A stretch of DNA of 64,000 bases from Candidatus Nitrosopelagicus sp. (lineage in GTDB: Archaea; Thermoproteota; Nitrososphaeria; Nitrososphaerales; Nitrosopumilaceae): the NCBI GenBank assembly GCA_028345195.1, contig JAOMCX010000006.1:1-64000 (forward strand). The letters run 5' to 3'. A model generated the notes under the pieces. The model saw nothing but the letters and a program-made list of their open reading frames with translations. It searched no databases and was not told the origin of the DNA. Numbering within the stretch: position 1 is the stretch's first letter; every line of letters begins with the position of its first letter. Below, piece by piece: positions 34,192-42,436 of this stretch. Position numbers and translations under genes: made by a program.

Positions 34192-36120
34192 TTTTATAGC
34201 TTCTTGAACTTGTGGGTAATGAGTTGTAACTCTATACATTCTATTAATTGCTGATGAAAGATTTTGAGATTTTCTTCTTTCTCCATGATTAACAAGAACT
34301 CTACGAAGTTTTGGTCTCAATCTTTGCACATATGACATTAATTGATTATAATCACTATGACCACTAAATCCTTCAAGTTTTTCTGTGCCACAATTAATTG
34401 AAACAACTTCAACTTTTCCATCTCTTCCCATAATTGTTACCTGTCTTGCACCATCCATTACCCTTCGTCCTAAAGTTCCATTTACCTGATAAGAAACAAA
34501 GAGAATCTTATTTTTTGGATTTGGTGCAAAATTTCTAAAGTATTCTAAAACTGGACCACCTTCAAGCATTCCAGATGTAGCAATTACAATACATGGTGAA
34601 TCTTCTCTTAGAGGTTCATCTCTTCCATCTGCATGCTCAATATTTGTGAAATATTCCGAATCAAATGGATTATCGTCTGTTTCTAAAATTTTCTGTTTCA
34701 ATGATCTCTCAAGATATTCAGGATGTGCTTCATGAATTGCAGTTGCTTCTTGAATCATTCCCTCCATGAAAACAGGTGATTCTGTTAATTGACCAGATTT
34801 CATGTACTTGTCAATAACCATCATTAATTCTTGTGCACGTCCTACAGCTGGAATTGGAATTAGAACTTTACCACCACCTTTTAGAATTTCATTTACAGAT
34901 TTGATAAATGCCCCTTCAACTTCTTCTCTTGTTGGTTGAATGTCTTCTTTTGCACCGTATGTACTTTCGACTAATAGTGTTTCAACACGTGGAAATCTTG
35001 TATCAGCACTTTCTAAAAGCATACTTTTTCCATATTTAATATCACCAGAGTAAACAAAATTGTGGTCACCATTACCAATATGAAAGTGACATGATGCAGA
35101 ACCTAAGATATGACCTGCGTTTGCTAGTACAAGTTTGATGTCAGGAGAAATGTCTGTAACAGTTCCATACGAAAGACCAATTGTTTGTCTCATAATTTGA
35201 TGAACGTCTCTTTCTGCATACATTGGTGTTCTACCTTGTGCACCTGCAACCTTGATTGCATCTAATTGAATTAGATTCATCATAGGAAGGGTTGGTTCAG
35301 TACAATAGATTGGTCCTTTGTAGCCATATTTTGTTAATACAGGTAAGAATCCAGTATGATCTAAGTGGGCATGCCCAATTACAATAGCATCTAATTCATC
35401 TAATGAGATATTTGCCCAGTCTAAACGAGGGAATGCTTCAGACGGAGTTCGTGCACCAGGGTTGATACCACAATCAATTAGCACCTTACTGTCTGGAGTA
35501 GTTAAAAGCATACAGGAACGTCCAACCTGTCCAAATCCACCTAATGTTAGTAAGGATACCTCAGATTTTTGTACTAGTCTAGGTCTAAAGATTTCTTCTC
35601 CAACAGATTTTAGTTGTTTTGCTCTATCTGCAGATGATATTTTTAATTGGTAATTGATAGATTTGATTGTGTTAGATGGTTTTGTAGTTGATTTTTTTAT
35701 TCTTAATCTCCAACCAGTTTGTTCAGTAACTTCTGTATGATTGAATTCTTCTGCATTTCTTTGACAGAGCCATGGTCTTTTTAGCTCAATTGAAACTTCA
35801 CCTGTTGCAGTATCAAAAAATGTAGCCTCTAATCCAGCATCATCTGGTACTAAATTATCTAAAATTTTTCTTGCATCTTCTTCAGACTTGCGAATTTTTT
35901 CATCAGTTCTAATTACAATTCGTTTTTTAATTTGATTAACTAGGGTAGAAATTATGTCGTTATGTTCCATCAAAAAGCGTGGCGTATCTGTATAAAGAGC
36001 AATACGAGGACCCTCATAATCAATTTTTGTGACATTTGCTTCTTTGGGTATACTTGTCAGTATGGTCGCCATTATATTCTGGCTAGATTGATCTGCTTGC
36101 TGCTGTTGTTTTTTTTGCAA
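34183..36120 (-). CDS. aCPSF1/FttA: KH-domain beta-CASP ribonuclease, transcription termination factor
   Basis: Archaeal homologue of CPSF73 that cleaves nascent RNA and terminates transcription. In the 645-residue product, N-terminal KH-like domains (about residues 15-170) precede a metallo-beta-lactamase domain with GHAHLDHTGF (HxHxDH at 250-255) and a beta-CASP region with VESTYGA, IATSGMLEGGPV and the C-terminal GFSGHSDYNQL. The start may be TTG at 36120 or the ATG 16 codons later. It lies 5 nt downstream of the proteasome beta gene, so the two are probably co-transcribed. Confidence 0.95.
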   Translation of the reverse strand: MQKKQQQQADQSSQNIMATILTSIPKEANVTKIDYEGPRIALYTDTPRFLMEHNDIISTLVNQIKKRIVIRTDEKIRKSEEDARKILDNLVPDDAGLEATFFDTATGEVSIELKRPWLCQRNAEEFNHTEVTEQTGWRLRIKKSTTKPSNTIKSINYQLKISSADRAKQLKSVGEEIFRPRLVQKSEVSLLTLGGFGQVGRSCMLLTTPDSKVLIDCGINPGARTPSEAFPRLDWANISLDELDAIVIGHAHLDHTGFLPVLTKYGYKGPIYCTEPTLPMMNLIQLDAIKVAGAQGRTPMYAERDVHQIMRQTIGLSYGTVTDISPDIKLVLANAGHILGSASCHFHIGNGDHNFVYSGDIKYGKSMLLESADTRFPRVETLLVESTYGAKEDIQPTREEVEGAFIKSVNEILKGGGKVLIPIPAVGRAQELMMVIDKYMKSGQLTESPVFMEGMIQEATAIHEAHPEYLERSLKQKILETDDNPFDSEYFTNIEHADGRDEPLREDSPCIVIATSGMLEGGPVLEYFRNFAPNPKNKILFVSYQVNGTLGRRVMDGARQVTIMGRDGKVEVVSINCGTEKLEGFSGHSDYNQLMSYVQRLRPKLRRVLVNHGERRKSQNLSSAINRMYRVTTHYPQVQEAIKLF

Positions 36121-36125
36121 TTATT

Positions 36126-36758
36126 TTAAAGAGGAAGTACTGCTTTCTTTTGTTCTTCTGTTAAAAGACGGAATCCATTTTTATCAACCAATGCTACATT
36201 GATTCCATCACCAGTTCCAATATTTCGTGTTATGGCTGCTTTGACTGCACGTAATGCAACATTTTTTGCATCTTCAAGTGTCAAGTCTTTGGTATATTCT
36301 TCTTCTAACAGACCATATGCAACTGGAGAACCACTACCAGTTGTTACATAATTTTTATTTTCTACAGAGCCAAACATGTCGATATTAAATAAAGCAGGAC
36401 CTTTTGCATCAACACCACCTACTAGGATGTCTGCAATGAATGGATAACCTCTGTTTTGATGAAACATCAAAGAGGTGAGTCGTGCTAATGAGTTAACTGG
36501 AATAGGTTCTTGGTTTTGAATTCTGTGTAAGTTTGCATGGTAACGTAATACATCCACAATATTTTGTGCATCGGCTACACCACCTGCTAAGGTAAGACCA
36601 ACATGTTGTTCAATTTTTTGAATTTTCATTGTATTGTTATTTGCAATAAAATATCCTGCGCTTGCTCTCATGTCTGCACACAATACTACACCATCAGTAG
36701 CCTTGATACCTACAGTGGTTGTTCCGTGTAATATTTTTTCTTCAACATTGTTTGACAT
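36126..36758 (-). CDS. psmB: Proteasome beta subunit
   Basis: Catalytic subunit of the archaeal 20S proteasome. With the start at 36758 (210 residues) a 12-residue propeptide ending ILHG precedes the mature N terminus TTTVGIKATDGVV, where T13 becomes the nucleophile; the D and K of the active site follow (DGVVLCADMRAS). A longer ORF reaches 36788, but GAGAGG lies 8 nt above the ATG at 36758 and fits a Shine-Dalgarno, so the shorter start is better. It is divergent from G1P dehydrogenase and upstream of aCPSF1. Confidence 0.95.
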   Translation of the reverse strand: MSNNVEEKILHGTTTVGIKATDGVVLCADMRASAGYFIANNNTMKIQKIEQHVGLTLAGGVADAQNIVDVLRYHANLHRIQNQEPIPVNSLARLTSLMFHQNRGYPFIADILVGGVDAKGPALFNIDMFGSVENKNYVTTGSGSPVAYGLLEEEYTKDLTLEDAKNVALRAVKAAITRNIGTGDGINVALVDKNGFRLLTEEQKKAVLPL

Positions 36759-36766
36759 AAGATTAA

Positions 36767-36772
36767 CCTCTC
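36767..36772 (-). promoter_or_regulatory. Shine-Dalgarno deciding the psmB start
   Basis: GAGAGG on the minus strand, 8 nt before the ATG at 36758. It supports the 210-residue proteasome beta over the longer open frame that begins at 36788. Confidence 0.55.
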
Positions 36773-36800
36773 TTTGAGATAATATCAATGATATTAGACC

Positions 36801-36812
36801 CTTTTAAATAAC
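36801..36812. promoter_or_regulatory. Shared TATA-like element between psmB and G1P dehydrogenase
   Basis: CTTTTAAATAAC contains the palindrome TTTAAA. Read to the right, it places a start near 36830-36833, exactly at the GTG/TTG of the dehydrogenase (leaderless). Read to the left, it places a start near 36780, leaving psmB a leader of about 20 nt that holds its Shine-Dalgarno. Confidence 0.5.
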
Positions 36813-36829
36813 TTTGTCATAGGATCGAA

Positions 36830-37888
36830 GTGTTGAACAAGAAGGCAAATTCTCACACAATGGAGCTTCCAAGACAGATCGTTGTCGGTGAAAAGAACAT
36901 TGGACAAGTTGGAAAATTTTTACGATCACTTTCTAATCCAAAAAAAGTTTCAATAATTTCTGGTAAAAATGTAAAGAAGATAATTGGAGAAGAGATTGAC
37001 AAGTCATTAAAAAATGTAAAAATTTCATCTGTTTGGCATTTAGCAAGATCAAATCAAGTGAAAGAGACTAATGTAATACAAAAAAAAGTCAAATTAGCAA
37101 AGAGTGACATCATTATAGGTTTAGGAGGAGGGCGCTCAGTAGATGTTGCAAAATTATGTGCATTTAATCTAAAAAAACCATTTGTTAGCATACCTACTTC
37201 TGCATCACATGACGGCATAGCAAGTCCATTTGTTTCAGTTAGAGGTGAAAAACCACATTCACTAGTTGCAACCGCACCTCTAGGTGTGTTTGTGGATTTA
37301 GATATAATCAAAAAAGCTCCTAAAAAATTACTGGCAAGTGGATGTGGTGATTTGATGGCAAAAGTAACTGCAGTTCATGATTGGGAATTAGGTCGTGATA
37401 AGGTAGGAGAATATTATGGAAGATATTCAGCAAACCTTGCTTCAATGAGTGCAGAGATATTAATTGAAAGTGCAGAAAATTTTTCAAAAAATAAAATTGA
37501 TGTGAGAGTAATTGTTGAGGCATTAATCAGTGCAGGTGTTGCATCATGTATTGCAGGAAGTAGTAGGCCTTGTTCAGGTGCAGAACATCTATTTTCACAC
37601 GCAATTGATCATTTAGAATTTGGAATTGGATTACATGGAGAAAAATGTGGTATAGGTTCTATAATGATTGCAAAGTTACAAGGACAAAACTGGAAAAAGA
37701 TTGTAAAAACTTTGAAGAACTCGGGTGCGCCAACTACAGCAAAAGAGATTGGATTAAAACCAAAGACATTAGCTAAGGCATTAGTTATAGCGCAATCATT
37801 ACGACCTGAGAGATATACAATACTAAAAGAAGTTAAAATGACTGAAAAAGATGCATTAAAGCTTGCAAAAAGTACAGGCGTTCTATAA
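36830..37888 (+). CDS. egsA: sn-Glycerol-1-phosphate dehydrogenase
   Basis: Makes sn-glycerol-1-phosphate from dihydroxyacetone phosphate, the backbone step for archaeal lipids. The 352-residue product has the iron-containing alcohol dehydrogenase fold: GLGGGRSVDVAKLCAF (about residues 96-111, NAD binding), PTSASHDGIASPF (about 122-134) and the Zn-binding histidines in CSGAEHLFSHAIDH and GLHGEKCGIG. Start is GTG 36830 or TTG 36833; an ATG lies at 36860. It abuts the convergent FKBP gene with no gap. Confidence 0.95.
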   Translation: MLNKKANSHTMELPRQIVVGEKNIGQVGKFLRSLSNPKKVSIISGKNVKKIIGEEIDKSLKNVKISSVWHLARSNQVKETNVIQKKVKLAKSDIIIGLGGGRSVDVAKLCAFNLKKPFVSIPTSASHDGIASPFVSVRGEKPHSLVATAPLGVFVDLDIIKKAPKKLLASGCGDLMAKVTAVHDWELGRDKVGEYYGRYSANLASMSAEILIESAENFSKNKIDVRVIVEALISAGVASCIAGSSRPCSGAEHLFSHAIDHLEFGIGLHGEKCGIGSIMIAKLQGQNWKKIVKTLKNSGAPTTAKEIGLKPKTLAKALVIAQSLRPERYTILKEVKMTEKDALKLAKSTGVL

Positions 37889-38644
37889 TTATTTAGATTT
37901 TTTTTCAGCAGGTTTTGCTGGTTTGTCTTCTTTTTTGGCTGGTTTGTCTTCTTTTTTGGCTGTTTTATTTTCGTATGATTCTACAAAATTTACTTTCCCA
38001 AGTGATGGAACAAATTTGAACAAGTCCATCTGAGTGAAGTGTTTGATAATTGCTAATCCATCTGCTCTAAAAATTTCTTCAGGAATTGTGATTTCTACTA
38101 CATTACCAGTTTTTTTGAAATTAATTTGATCATTTTCTACAGGTAATCTTGATTTTAAAATTTCAGAAATTTTATCATCGTCTGTATCAAGAGATTTTTT
38201 TACGTTAACATCATAGATGATTGTTTTTCCTGCAAATCTATGATTGTAATCAATTTGAACTCTACCTGAACCGATAAAACGGATAATTCCTTTTTTGTTA
38301 TCAATTTCTACGGTATCACCTACGGATACTTTTTCTTGATCTTCTCCAAGTTTTCTTAGAGGAATCATTCTGACTTTGCCTTTGTCTCTTGCACCAAATC
38401 CTTTTTCAGCAGAAACTTCTATTGTCTTTTTTTCACCTTCTTTTGTTTCAGGTAAAGCATCATCTAGTCCTTTGAGAACCCATGCCTCTCCAACAGAAAC
38501 AAGTTTTGGCATATATTTTAGATTAGGATCATGAATGGAGTGTTTTTTTGCTTCTTCCTCATTTGTGCTTTCAAAAACTTCTCCGCTATCTTTTATCTTA
38601 GCAGTATAATCAAGTAAAATTAATTGTCCTTTTTTGAATGTCAA
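37889..38644 (-). CDS. FKBP-type peptidyl-prolyl isomerase (SlyD-like, long archaeal form)
   Basis: Protein-folding enzyme. The 251-residue product opens with KGQLILLDYTAKIKDSGEVF and has LVSVGEAWVLKGLDDALP, with an insert-in-flap domain following (VRMIPLRKL...FAGKTIIYDVNV), as in archaeal SlyD-like FKBPs. An additional alpha/beta domain and a low-complexity tail of repeated KKEDKPA units end the protein. The tail DNA also contains the T8 tract likely used as terminator by the convergent dehydrogenase gene. It is 31 nt downstream of the aminotransferase. Confidence 0.92.
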   Translation of the reverse strand: MTFKKGQLILLDYTAKIKDSGEVFESTNEEEAKKHSIHDPNLKYMPKLVSVGEAWVLKGLDDALPETKEGEKKTIEVSAEKGFGARDKGKVRMIPLRKLGEDQEKVSVGDTVEIDNKKGIIRFIGSGRVQIDYNHRFAGKTIIYDVNVKKSLDTDDDKISEILKSRLPVENDQINFKKTGNVVEITIPEEIFRADGLAIIKHFTQMDLFKFVPSLGKVNFVESYENKTAKKEDKPAKKEDKPAKPAEKKSK

Positions 38645-38675
38645 CGTTGTCGATTTTGAATTTCCTTATATTAAG

Positions 38676-39830
38676 CTAAAGGGAATCAAGTGGCTTTAGT
38701 TTTTCCTCAGCTACCTTAAGACCTGCTTGAGCGTCAGTATCATAACCCATCATTGCTAATGTTGATGCAATTCCAGATATACATCTCATAACATGATAAC
38801 GATCAACTTCACCCATACAGCCAACTCTGAAAACTTTACCTTTTAGGTTTCCAAATCCACCTGCTACTAGGATTCTGAATTTCTTTGCTAATGTATCTCT
38901 GAATATTTTATCTTCTAATCCATCTAGATAATTTAATGCAATTACAACTGTAGAACGAGAGTTTTCATCTGCAAATGGAGATAATCCTATTGCAGAAAGT
39001 CCAGAATAAAGTGCATCAGAACATGTTCTATGTCTTTGAATTCTTTTTTCCATTCCTTCTTCTAAGATTATTCTCATTGCTTCCCTGTATGCATAAAGAA
39101 CTGGTAATGCAGGAGTGAATGGTGTATGTTTTGCCTCTTCATAATATTTGAAGTATCTTGGTAAATTGAAATACATTGTATTAGGTGGATTTGCTTCCAT
39201 GTATTTTCTAGTTCTACCGTTAATGCAAATTGGTGATATTCCAGGTGGACATGCAAATGCTTTTTGTGCACCAGTCATTGCAATGTCAATTCCCCATTTA
39301 TCCATGTGAAGTTCTTCTCCACCAACAATTGATACACCATCTAAAACATAATAGGAATCATTTCGGGATGTCAAGTCTTTGATTCTATCAAGATAATTAA
39401 TCATGGTTCCAGTTGATGTTTCATTCCAAACACAGTAGAATGCTTTAACATCTTTATTATTATCAAATGCTTCTTTTACTTGATCATAAGTTGCATTTAT
39501 TCCAGGTTCAGTTTCAATTCTAATTGTTTGACCTCCTGCCCATTCAATTTGTTGTGCTAAACGAGTACTGAATTCACCATTAACTGGAATTATTACTTTA
39601 TCATCTTTTTTAATTAAATTTACAACAGAACATTCGGTTGCACCTGTTCCAGAAGCAGAAAGACAAACTGCATCACCTTCTGTTTCAAATATTTTTTTTG
39701 TGTTGTTAACACATTCTTCGTATAGTTCAACGAAATCGTCACTTCTATGGTTAATTGATGGAGTAACCATTGCGCGTGTAACACGTTCTGGTACGTTTGT
39801 TGGACCCGGTAACATTACTAAATATTCCAA
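38676..39830 (-). CDS. Class V aminotransferase (alanine-/serine-glyoxylate aminotransferase family)
   Basis: PLP enzyme that moves amino groups from alanine or serine to glyoxylate or similar acceptors. The 384-residue product begins with MLPGPTNVPERV, the family N terminus, has the PLP Asp region VLDGVSIVGGEE and the Schiff-base lysine in TGAQKAFACPPGIS (near residues 192-205). Alternative starts are TTG 39830 or ATG 39815. In this lineage, glycine/serine metabolism is a plausible role; exact substrates cannot be told. Confidence 0.9.
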   Translation of the reverse strand: MEYLVMLPGPTNVPERVTRAMVTPSINHRSDDFVELYEECVNNTKKIFETEGDAVCLSASGTGATECSVVNLIKKDDKVIIPVNGEFSTRLAQQIEWAGGQTIRIETEPGINATYDQVKEAFDNNKDVKAFYCVWNETSTGTMINYLDRIKDLTSRNDSYYVLDGVSIVGGEELHMDKWGIDIAMTGAQKAFACPPGISPICINGRTRKYMEANPPNTMYFNLPRYFKYYEEAKHTPFTPALPVLYAYREAMRIILEEGMEKRIQRHRTCSDALYSGLSAIGLSPFADENSRSTVVIALNYLDGLEDKIFRDTLAKKFRILVAGGFGNLKGKVFRVGCMGEVDRYHVMRCISGIASTLAMMGYDTDAQAGLKVAEEKLKPLDSL

Positions 39831-39874
39831 ATTCTATATCTCCTAAGCTTAAGATGTTTGGAGGTTATTTATAA

Positions 39875-40369
39875 TTAAAGATCTGACAATCGTTTTTTTG
39901 GATCAATTTCAGATAAAACGTCTACTGTTCCTGAAGGAAGAAATTGTTTCCAGTTTTGATCGGTTAAGATGAGACTTCGAATATTTGTTCCCGATAAATC
40001 ACTACGAGATTTTAGTTCTACAGAAATAATTGATTTTCCTCTTTTACCGTAAAGCTCATGAGTAAAATCATCATTGGAAAAAACGACATCATATTCAGGA
40101 ATTATTTCATCTACAAGATGTGTCCATTTAGAATGATCATTAACATCGGGAATGTAATGAATTGACAAATTTTTTTGCAATTCATCATCTATCGATGATA
40201 AAATCATCTTTTTCCTTTCATCAGCAGTGAAAGGATTTCTTTCTTCATGACTTTTGTTTGAACTACCTATTCCAACATGAAGATGTTCAACTTTACCCAA
40301 TGCAAATTTTATCGCCTCTAAATGTCCTAAATGAAATGGTTGGAATCTACCTATTAGAAACCCAATCAT
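39875..40369 (-). CDS. nadM: Nicotinamide-nucleotide adenylyltransferase, archaeal type
   Basis: Forms NAD from NMN and ATP. The 164-residue product begins GFLIGRFQPFHLGHLEAI (residues 2-19) with the HxGH nucleotidyltransferase motif (H14 to H17 region) and has the C-terminal SGTNIRSLI (ISSTxxR-like) motif. Length matches archaeal NadM. It overlaps the upstream CopD-like gene by 4 nt. Confidence 0.93.
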   Translation of the reverse strand: MIGFLIGRFQPFHLGHLEAIKFALGKVEHLHVGIGSSNKSHEERNPFTADERKKMILSSIDDELQKNLSIHYIPDVNDHSKWTHLVDEIIPEYDVVFSNDDFTHELYGKRGKSIISVELKSRSDLSGTNIRSLILTDQNWKQFLPSGTVDVLSEIDPKKRLSDL

Positions 40370-40866
40370 AATTGTCCACCAGCATTGAGTACTGATGCTA
40401 AGAATAGAATTATGATGGATAAAACAACAGTTACTTCTCCCAATATGATAATTTTTTTTCTTAATTTTTGTAATTCTTCTTGTGGCATTTCTTTAGCAAT
40501 AATTTTGTCTTCAACATCTTTTCTAATTATTCTCACATGAACAGCATATAGAACTAACAATGCGGCAACCAAGATCATTTTGATAATTAAAACGTGACCA
40601 TAGCTAGTTTCATACAAAATATCAGATTTTTGTAATACAAGATGTGCTTGATACATTCCTGTTGCAATTAAGATAAACAAAGCGGGTAAGGCTAATTTAT
40701 TAAAACGTCTTCCAACTTGTACCATTAATTGTATTCTTTCTTCAACAGGCATTGACATTTTTTTTAAAATTGGTGCAAATACAACACCTATGAATAAGGA
40801 ACCACCAACCCAAATTGCTGCACTTGTAATGTGAATCCATGTTAGTAATGCTTGCTCTAGTGCCAT
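40366..40866 (-). CDS. CopD-like integral membrane protein
   Basis: 166-residue protein with four hydrophobic spans (about residues 8-30, 56-75, 88-110 and 136-160). The first span, WIHITSAAIWVGGSLFIG, carries the His and Trp pattern of the CopD/YeaB-like family, which bacterial members use in copper transfer. Copper handling would suit an ammonia oxidiser rich in copper enzymes, but this is inference. Overlaps nadM by 4 nt. Confidence 0.78.
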   Translation of the reverse strand: MALEQALLTWIHITSAAIWVGGSLFIGVVFAPILKKMSMPVEERIQLMVQVGRRFNKLALPALFILIATGMYQAHLVLQKSDILYETSYGHVLIIKMILVAALLVLYAVHVRIIRKDVEDKIIAKEMPQEELQKLRKKIIILGEVTVVLSIIILFLASVLNAGGQL

Positions 40867-40936
40867 GACAATTAATGATTAGAACTCTATTTGACTCTTA
40901 ACAAGGTTTTTTAGTATAAAACCTAAAAAAATTATA

Positions 40937-41431
40937 ATGAATCCACCAGGTCGTTCGATACTTGTTGTTGCAATTCTTGCATTGTTGGGAATGATGGGAG
41001 GAATTGTTTATTATGCAAGTTTGGATAATGACGATCTTTCTATGGCTACAATTGAATTAGATTCTGTTGAACTAACTGATGTAAACAGTGTTGAAAGTCG
41101 TGCAACACTAAAAGTAACATTTCTAGTTGCAAATCCAGGTGAAGTTACAGTTACTGTACCAGTAATTACGTATACGTTGTATGCGGATGGAAGTGATATT
41201 GGAAGTGGAACATACTCAACAGAAGATGTGGCAATGCCAGGTCGTGCAGCATTTTATCCTGATGCAGAAATTCCATTAAAAAATAAATTAACTATTGTAA
41301 TGTCAGAGATGAATGAAACAGTCTATAAGAAAATAGTTAGTGGACAAGTTATACAATATGCTGCAGCAGGACAAATGACTGTAGAATCAGCATGGAGTAT
41401 TGTAGAATTAGATTTTGATACTAGGTCTTAA
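40937..41431 (+). CDS. Membrane-anchored LEA14/WHy-like beta-sandwich protein
   Basis: 164-residue protein with one N-terminal span (residues about 8-27, VVAILALLGMMGGIVYYA) and an exported domain. The segment ATLKVTFLVANPGEVTVTVP followed by TYTLYADGSDIGSG (about 55-95) follows the water-stress/LEA14 pattern of fibronectin-like domains. Function is unknown in archaea. It is divergent from the CopD-like gene and followed by a convergent tRNA-Val. Confidence 0.65.
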   Translation: MNPPGRSILVVAILALLGMMGGIVYYASLDNDDLSMATIELDSVELTDVNSVESRATLKVTFLVANPGEVTVTVPVITYTLYADGSDIGSGTYSTEDVAMPGRAAFYPDAEIPLKNKLTIVMSEMNETVYKKIVSGQVIQYAAAGQMTVESAWSIVELDFDTRS

Positions 41432-41446
41432 TTTTAAAATTAAAAG

Positions 41447-41521
41447 TGGGCCTGGAGTGATTTGAACACTCGATCACTGCCATGTCGAGGCAGCATCATA
41501 ACCAAACTAGACCACAAGCCC
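41447..41521 (-). tRNA. tRNA-Val (anticodon GAC), with C33
   Basis: On the minus strand: acceptor GGGCTTG/CAGGCCC with A73, D arm GTCT..., anticodon stem CTGCC/GGCAG, loop TCGACAT, T arm GAGTG-TTCAAAT-CACTC. The anticodon at positions 34-36 is GAC (Val). The base before it is C where U33 is nearly universal (archaeal tRNA-Val usually has CTGACAC-like loops). No CCA is encoded; no intron. Confidence 0.92.
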
Positions 41522-41586
41522 ACGAATTAAAAATTCTGAAAGAACATTATTAACGTTTAAGACATGTTGAAAATGAGGCTAGAAAA

Positions 41587-42291
41587 TTGAGCGACGAATT
41601 TACAGATGAGGAAAAGGCGGGATTTTACAAAGCAATCTACTCTAGAAGAGATGTTAGATCACATTTCACACAAGAATCGATTAAGGAAGAGACATTAACA
41701 AAAATTCTTCATGCTGCACATCATGCACCGTCTGTTGGATTTTCACAGCCATGGAACTTTATTCTGATTAAAGATATGAAAACTAAACAAAAAGTTAAAG
41801 AATCTTTTCAAAAAGAACACGAACGAGCATCAAAATTAGTTGAAGACCCAAAAAGATCGGAATATCTATCAATGAAATTAGAAGGAATAATGGAATCAGA
41901 TGTCAATGTTTGTGTTACATATGATCCCACAAAATTTGGACCATTCATTATAGGAACAACAAGTATGCCTGAAGCAGGAATTTACAGTGTTTGTGGTGCA
42001 ATACAAAATTTATGGTTGGCTGCAAGAGCAGAAAATATTGGACTAGGTTGGGTCAGCATAGTATCTAATGATGTGTTAAGAAAAGAGTTGAATTTACCCG
42101 AACACATTGTACCTGTTGCATATCTTTGCCTTGGTCATGTAACAAATTTTGAAACAAAACCAGACTTAGAACGTTCAGGTTGGCTTCCAAGATTAGAACT
42201 AAAAGATGTGATTTATTTTGAAAAATGGGAACAAAAAGAAGATGAATCTTGGAATATGATTCAAAAAATGATTAAATCCAATATCAAGTAA
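41587..42291 (+). CDS. bluB: 5,6-Dimethylbenzimidazole synthase BluB
   Basis: Oxygen-dependent enzyme that breaks down reduced FMN to dimethylbenzimidazole, the lower ligand of true cobalamin. The 234-residue nitroreductase-fold product has BluB-type segments: AIYSRRDVRSHF (about residues 16-27), HAPSVGFSQPWNFI (about 45-58), CGAIQNLWLAARAENIGLGWVSI (about 137-159) and VAYLCLGH. Start TTG at 41587. A flavin reductase gene lies 146 nt downstream past tRNA-Arg and could supply FMNH2. The enzyme needs oxygen, consistent with an aerobe. Confidence 0.92.
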   Translation: MSDEFTDEEKAGFYKAIYSRRDVRSHFTQESIKEETLTKILHAAHHAPSVGFSQPWNFILIKDMKTKQKVKESFQKEHERASKLVEDPKRSEYLSMKLEGIMESDVNVCVTYDPTKFGPFIIGTTSMPEAGIYSVCGAIQNLWLAARAENIGLGWVSIVSNDVLRKELNLPEHIVPVAYLCLGHVTNFETKPDLERSGWLPRLELKDVIYFEKWEQKEDESWNMIQKMIKSNIK

Positions 42292-42321
42292 GCTTAAATT
42301 ATTTCAAGTTATTTTTCTGCT

Positions 42322-42396
42322 GGGCTCGTGGCGCAGCATGGATAGCGCAGTAGCTTCCTAAGCTATAGGTCGAGGGATCGAAGCCCTTCGAGCCCG
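42322..42396 (+). tRNA. tRNA-Arg (anticodon CCT)
   Basis: Cloverleaf with acceptor GGGCTCG/CGAGCCC and G73, D stem GCGC/GCGC, anticodon stem GTAGC/GCTAT, loop TTCCTAA (normal T33, anticodon CCT), variable AGGTC, T arm GAGGG-ATCGAAG-CCCTT. The T loop has A rather than T at position 54, which is uncommon. No CCA is encoded. A T6 tract follows directly. Confidence 0.94.
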
Positions 42397-42397
42397 C

Positions 42398-42403
42398 TTT
42401 TTT
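42398..42403 (+). terminator. T6 tract after tRNA-Arg
   Basis: Six T begin 2 nt after the tRNA discriminator base, a likely U-rich termination signal for the tRNA transcript. Confidence 0.4.
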
Positions 42404-42436
42404 ATTACTTAAATTATGTACTAGTCGACAAGATAC

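Noticed and set aside
37909-37965. Short tandem repeat in FKBP tail as a regulatory or CRISPR-like repeat
   Set aside because: It is an in-frame KKEDKPA low-complexity coding repeat with two or three units and no spacers.
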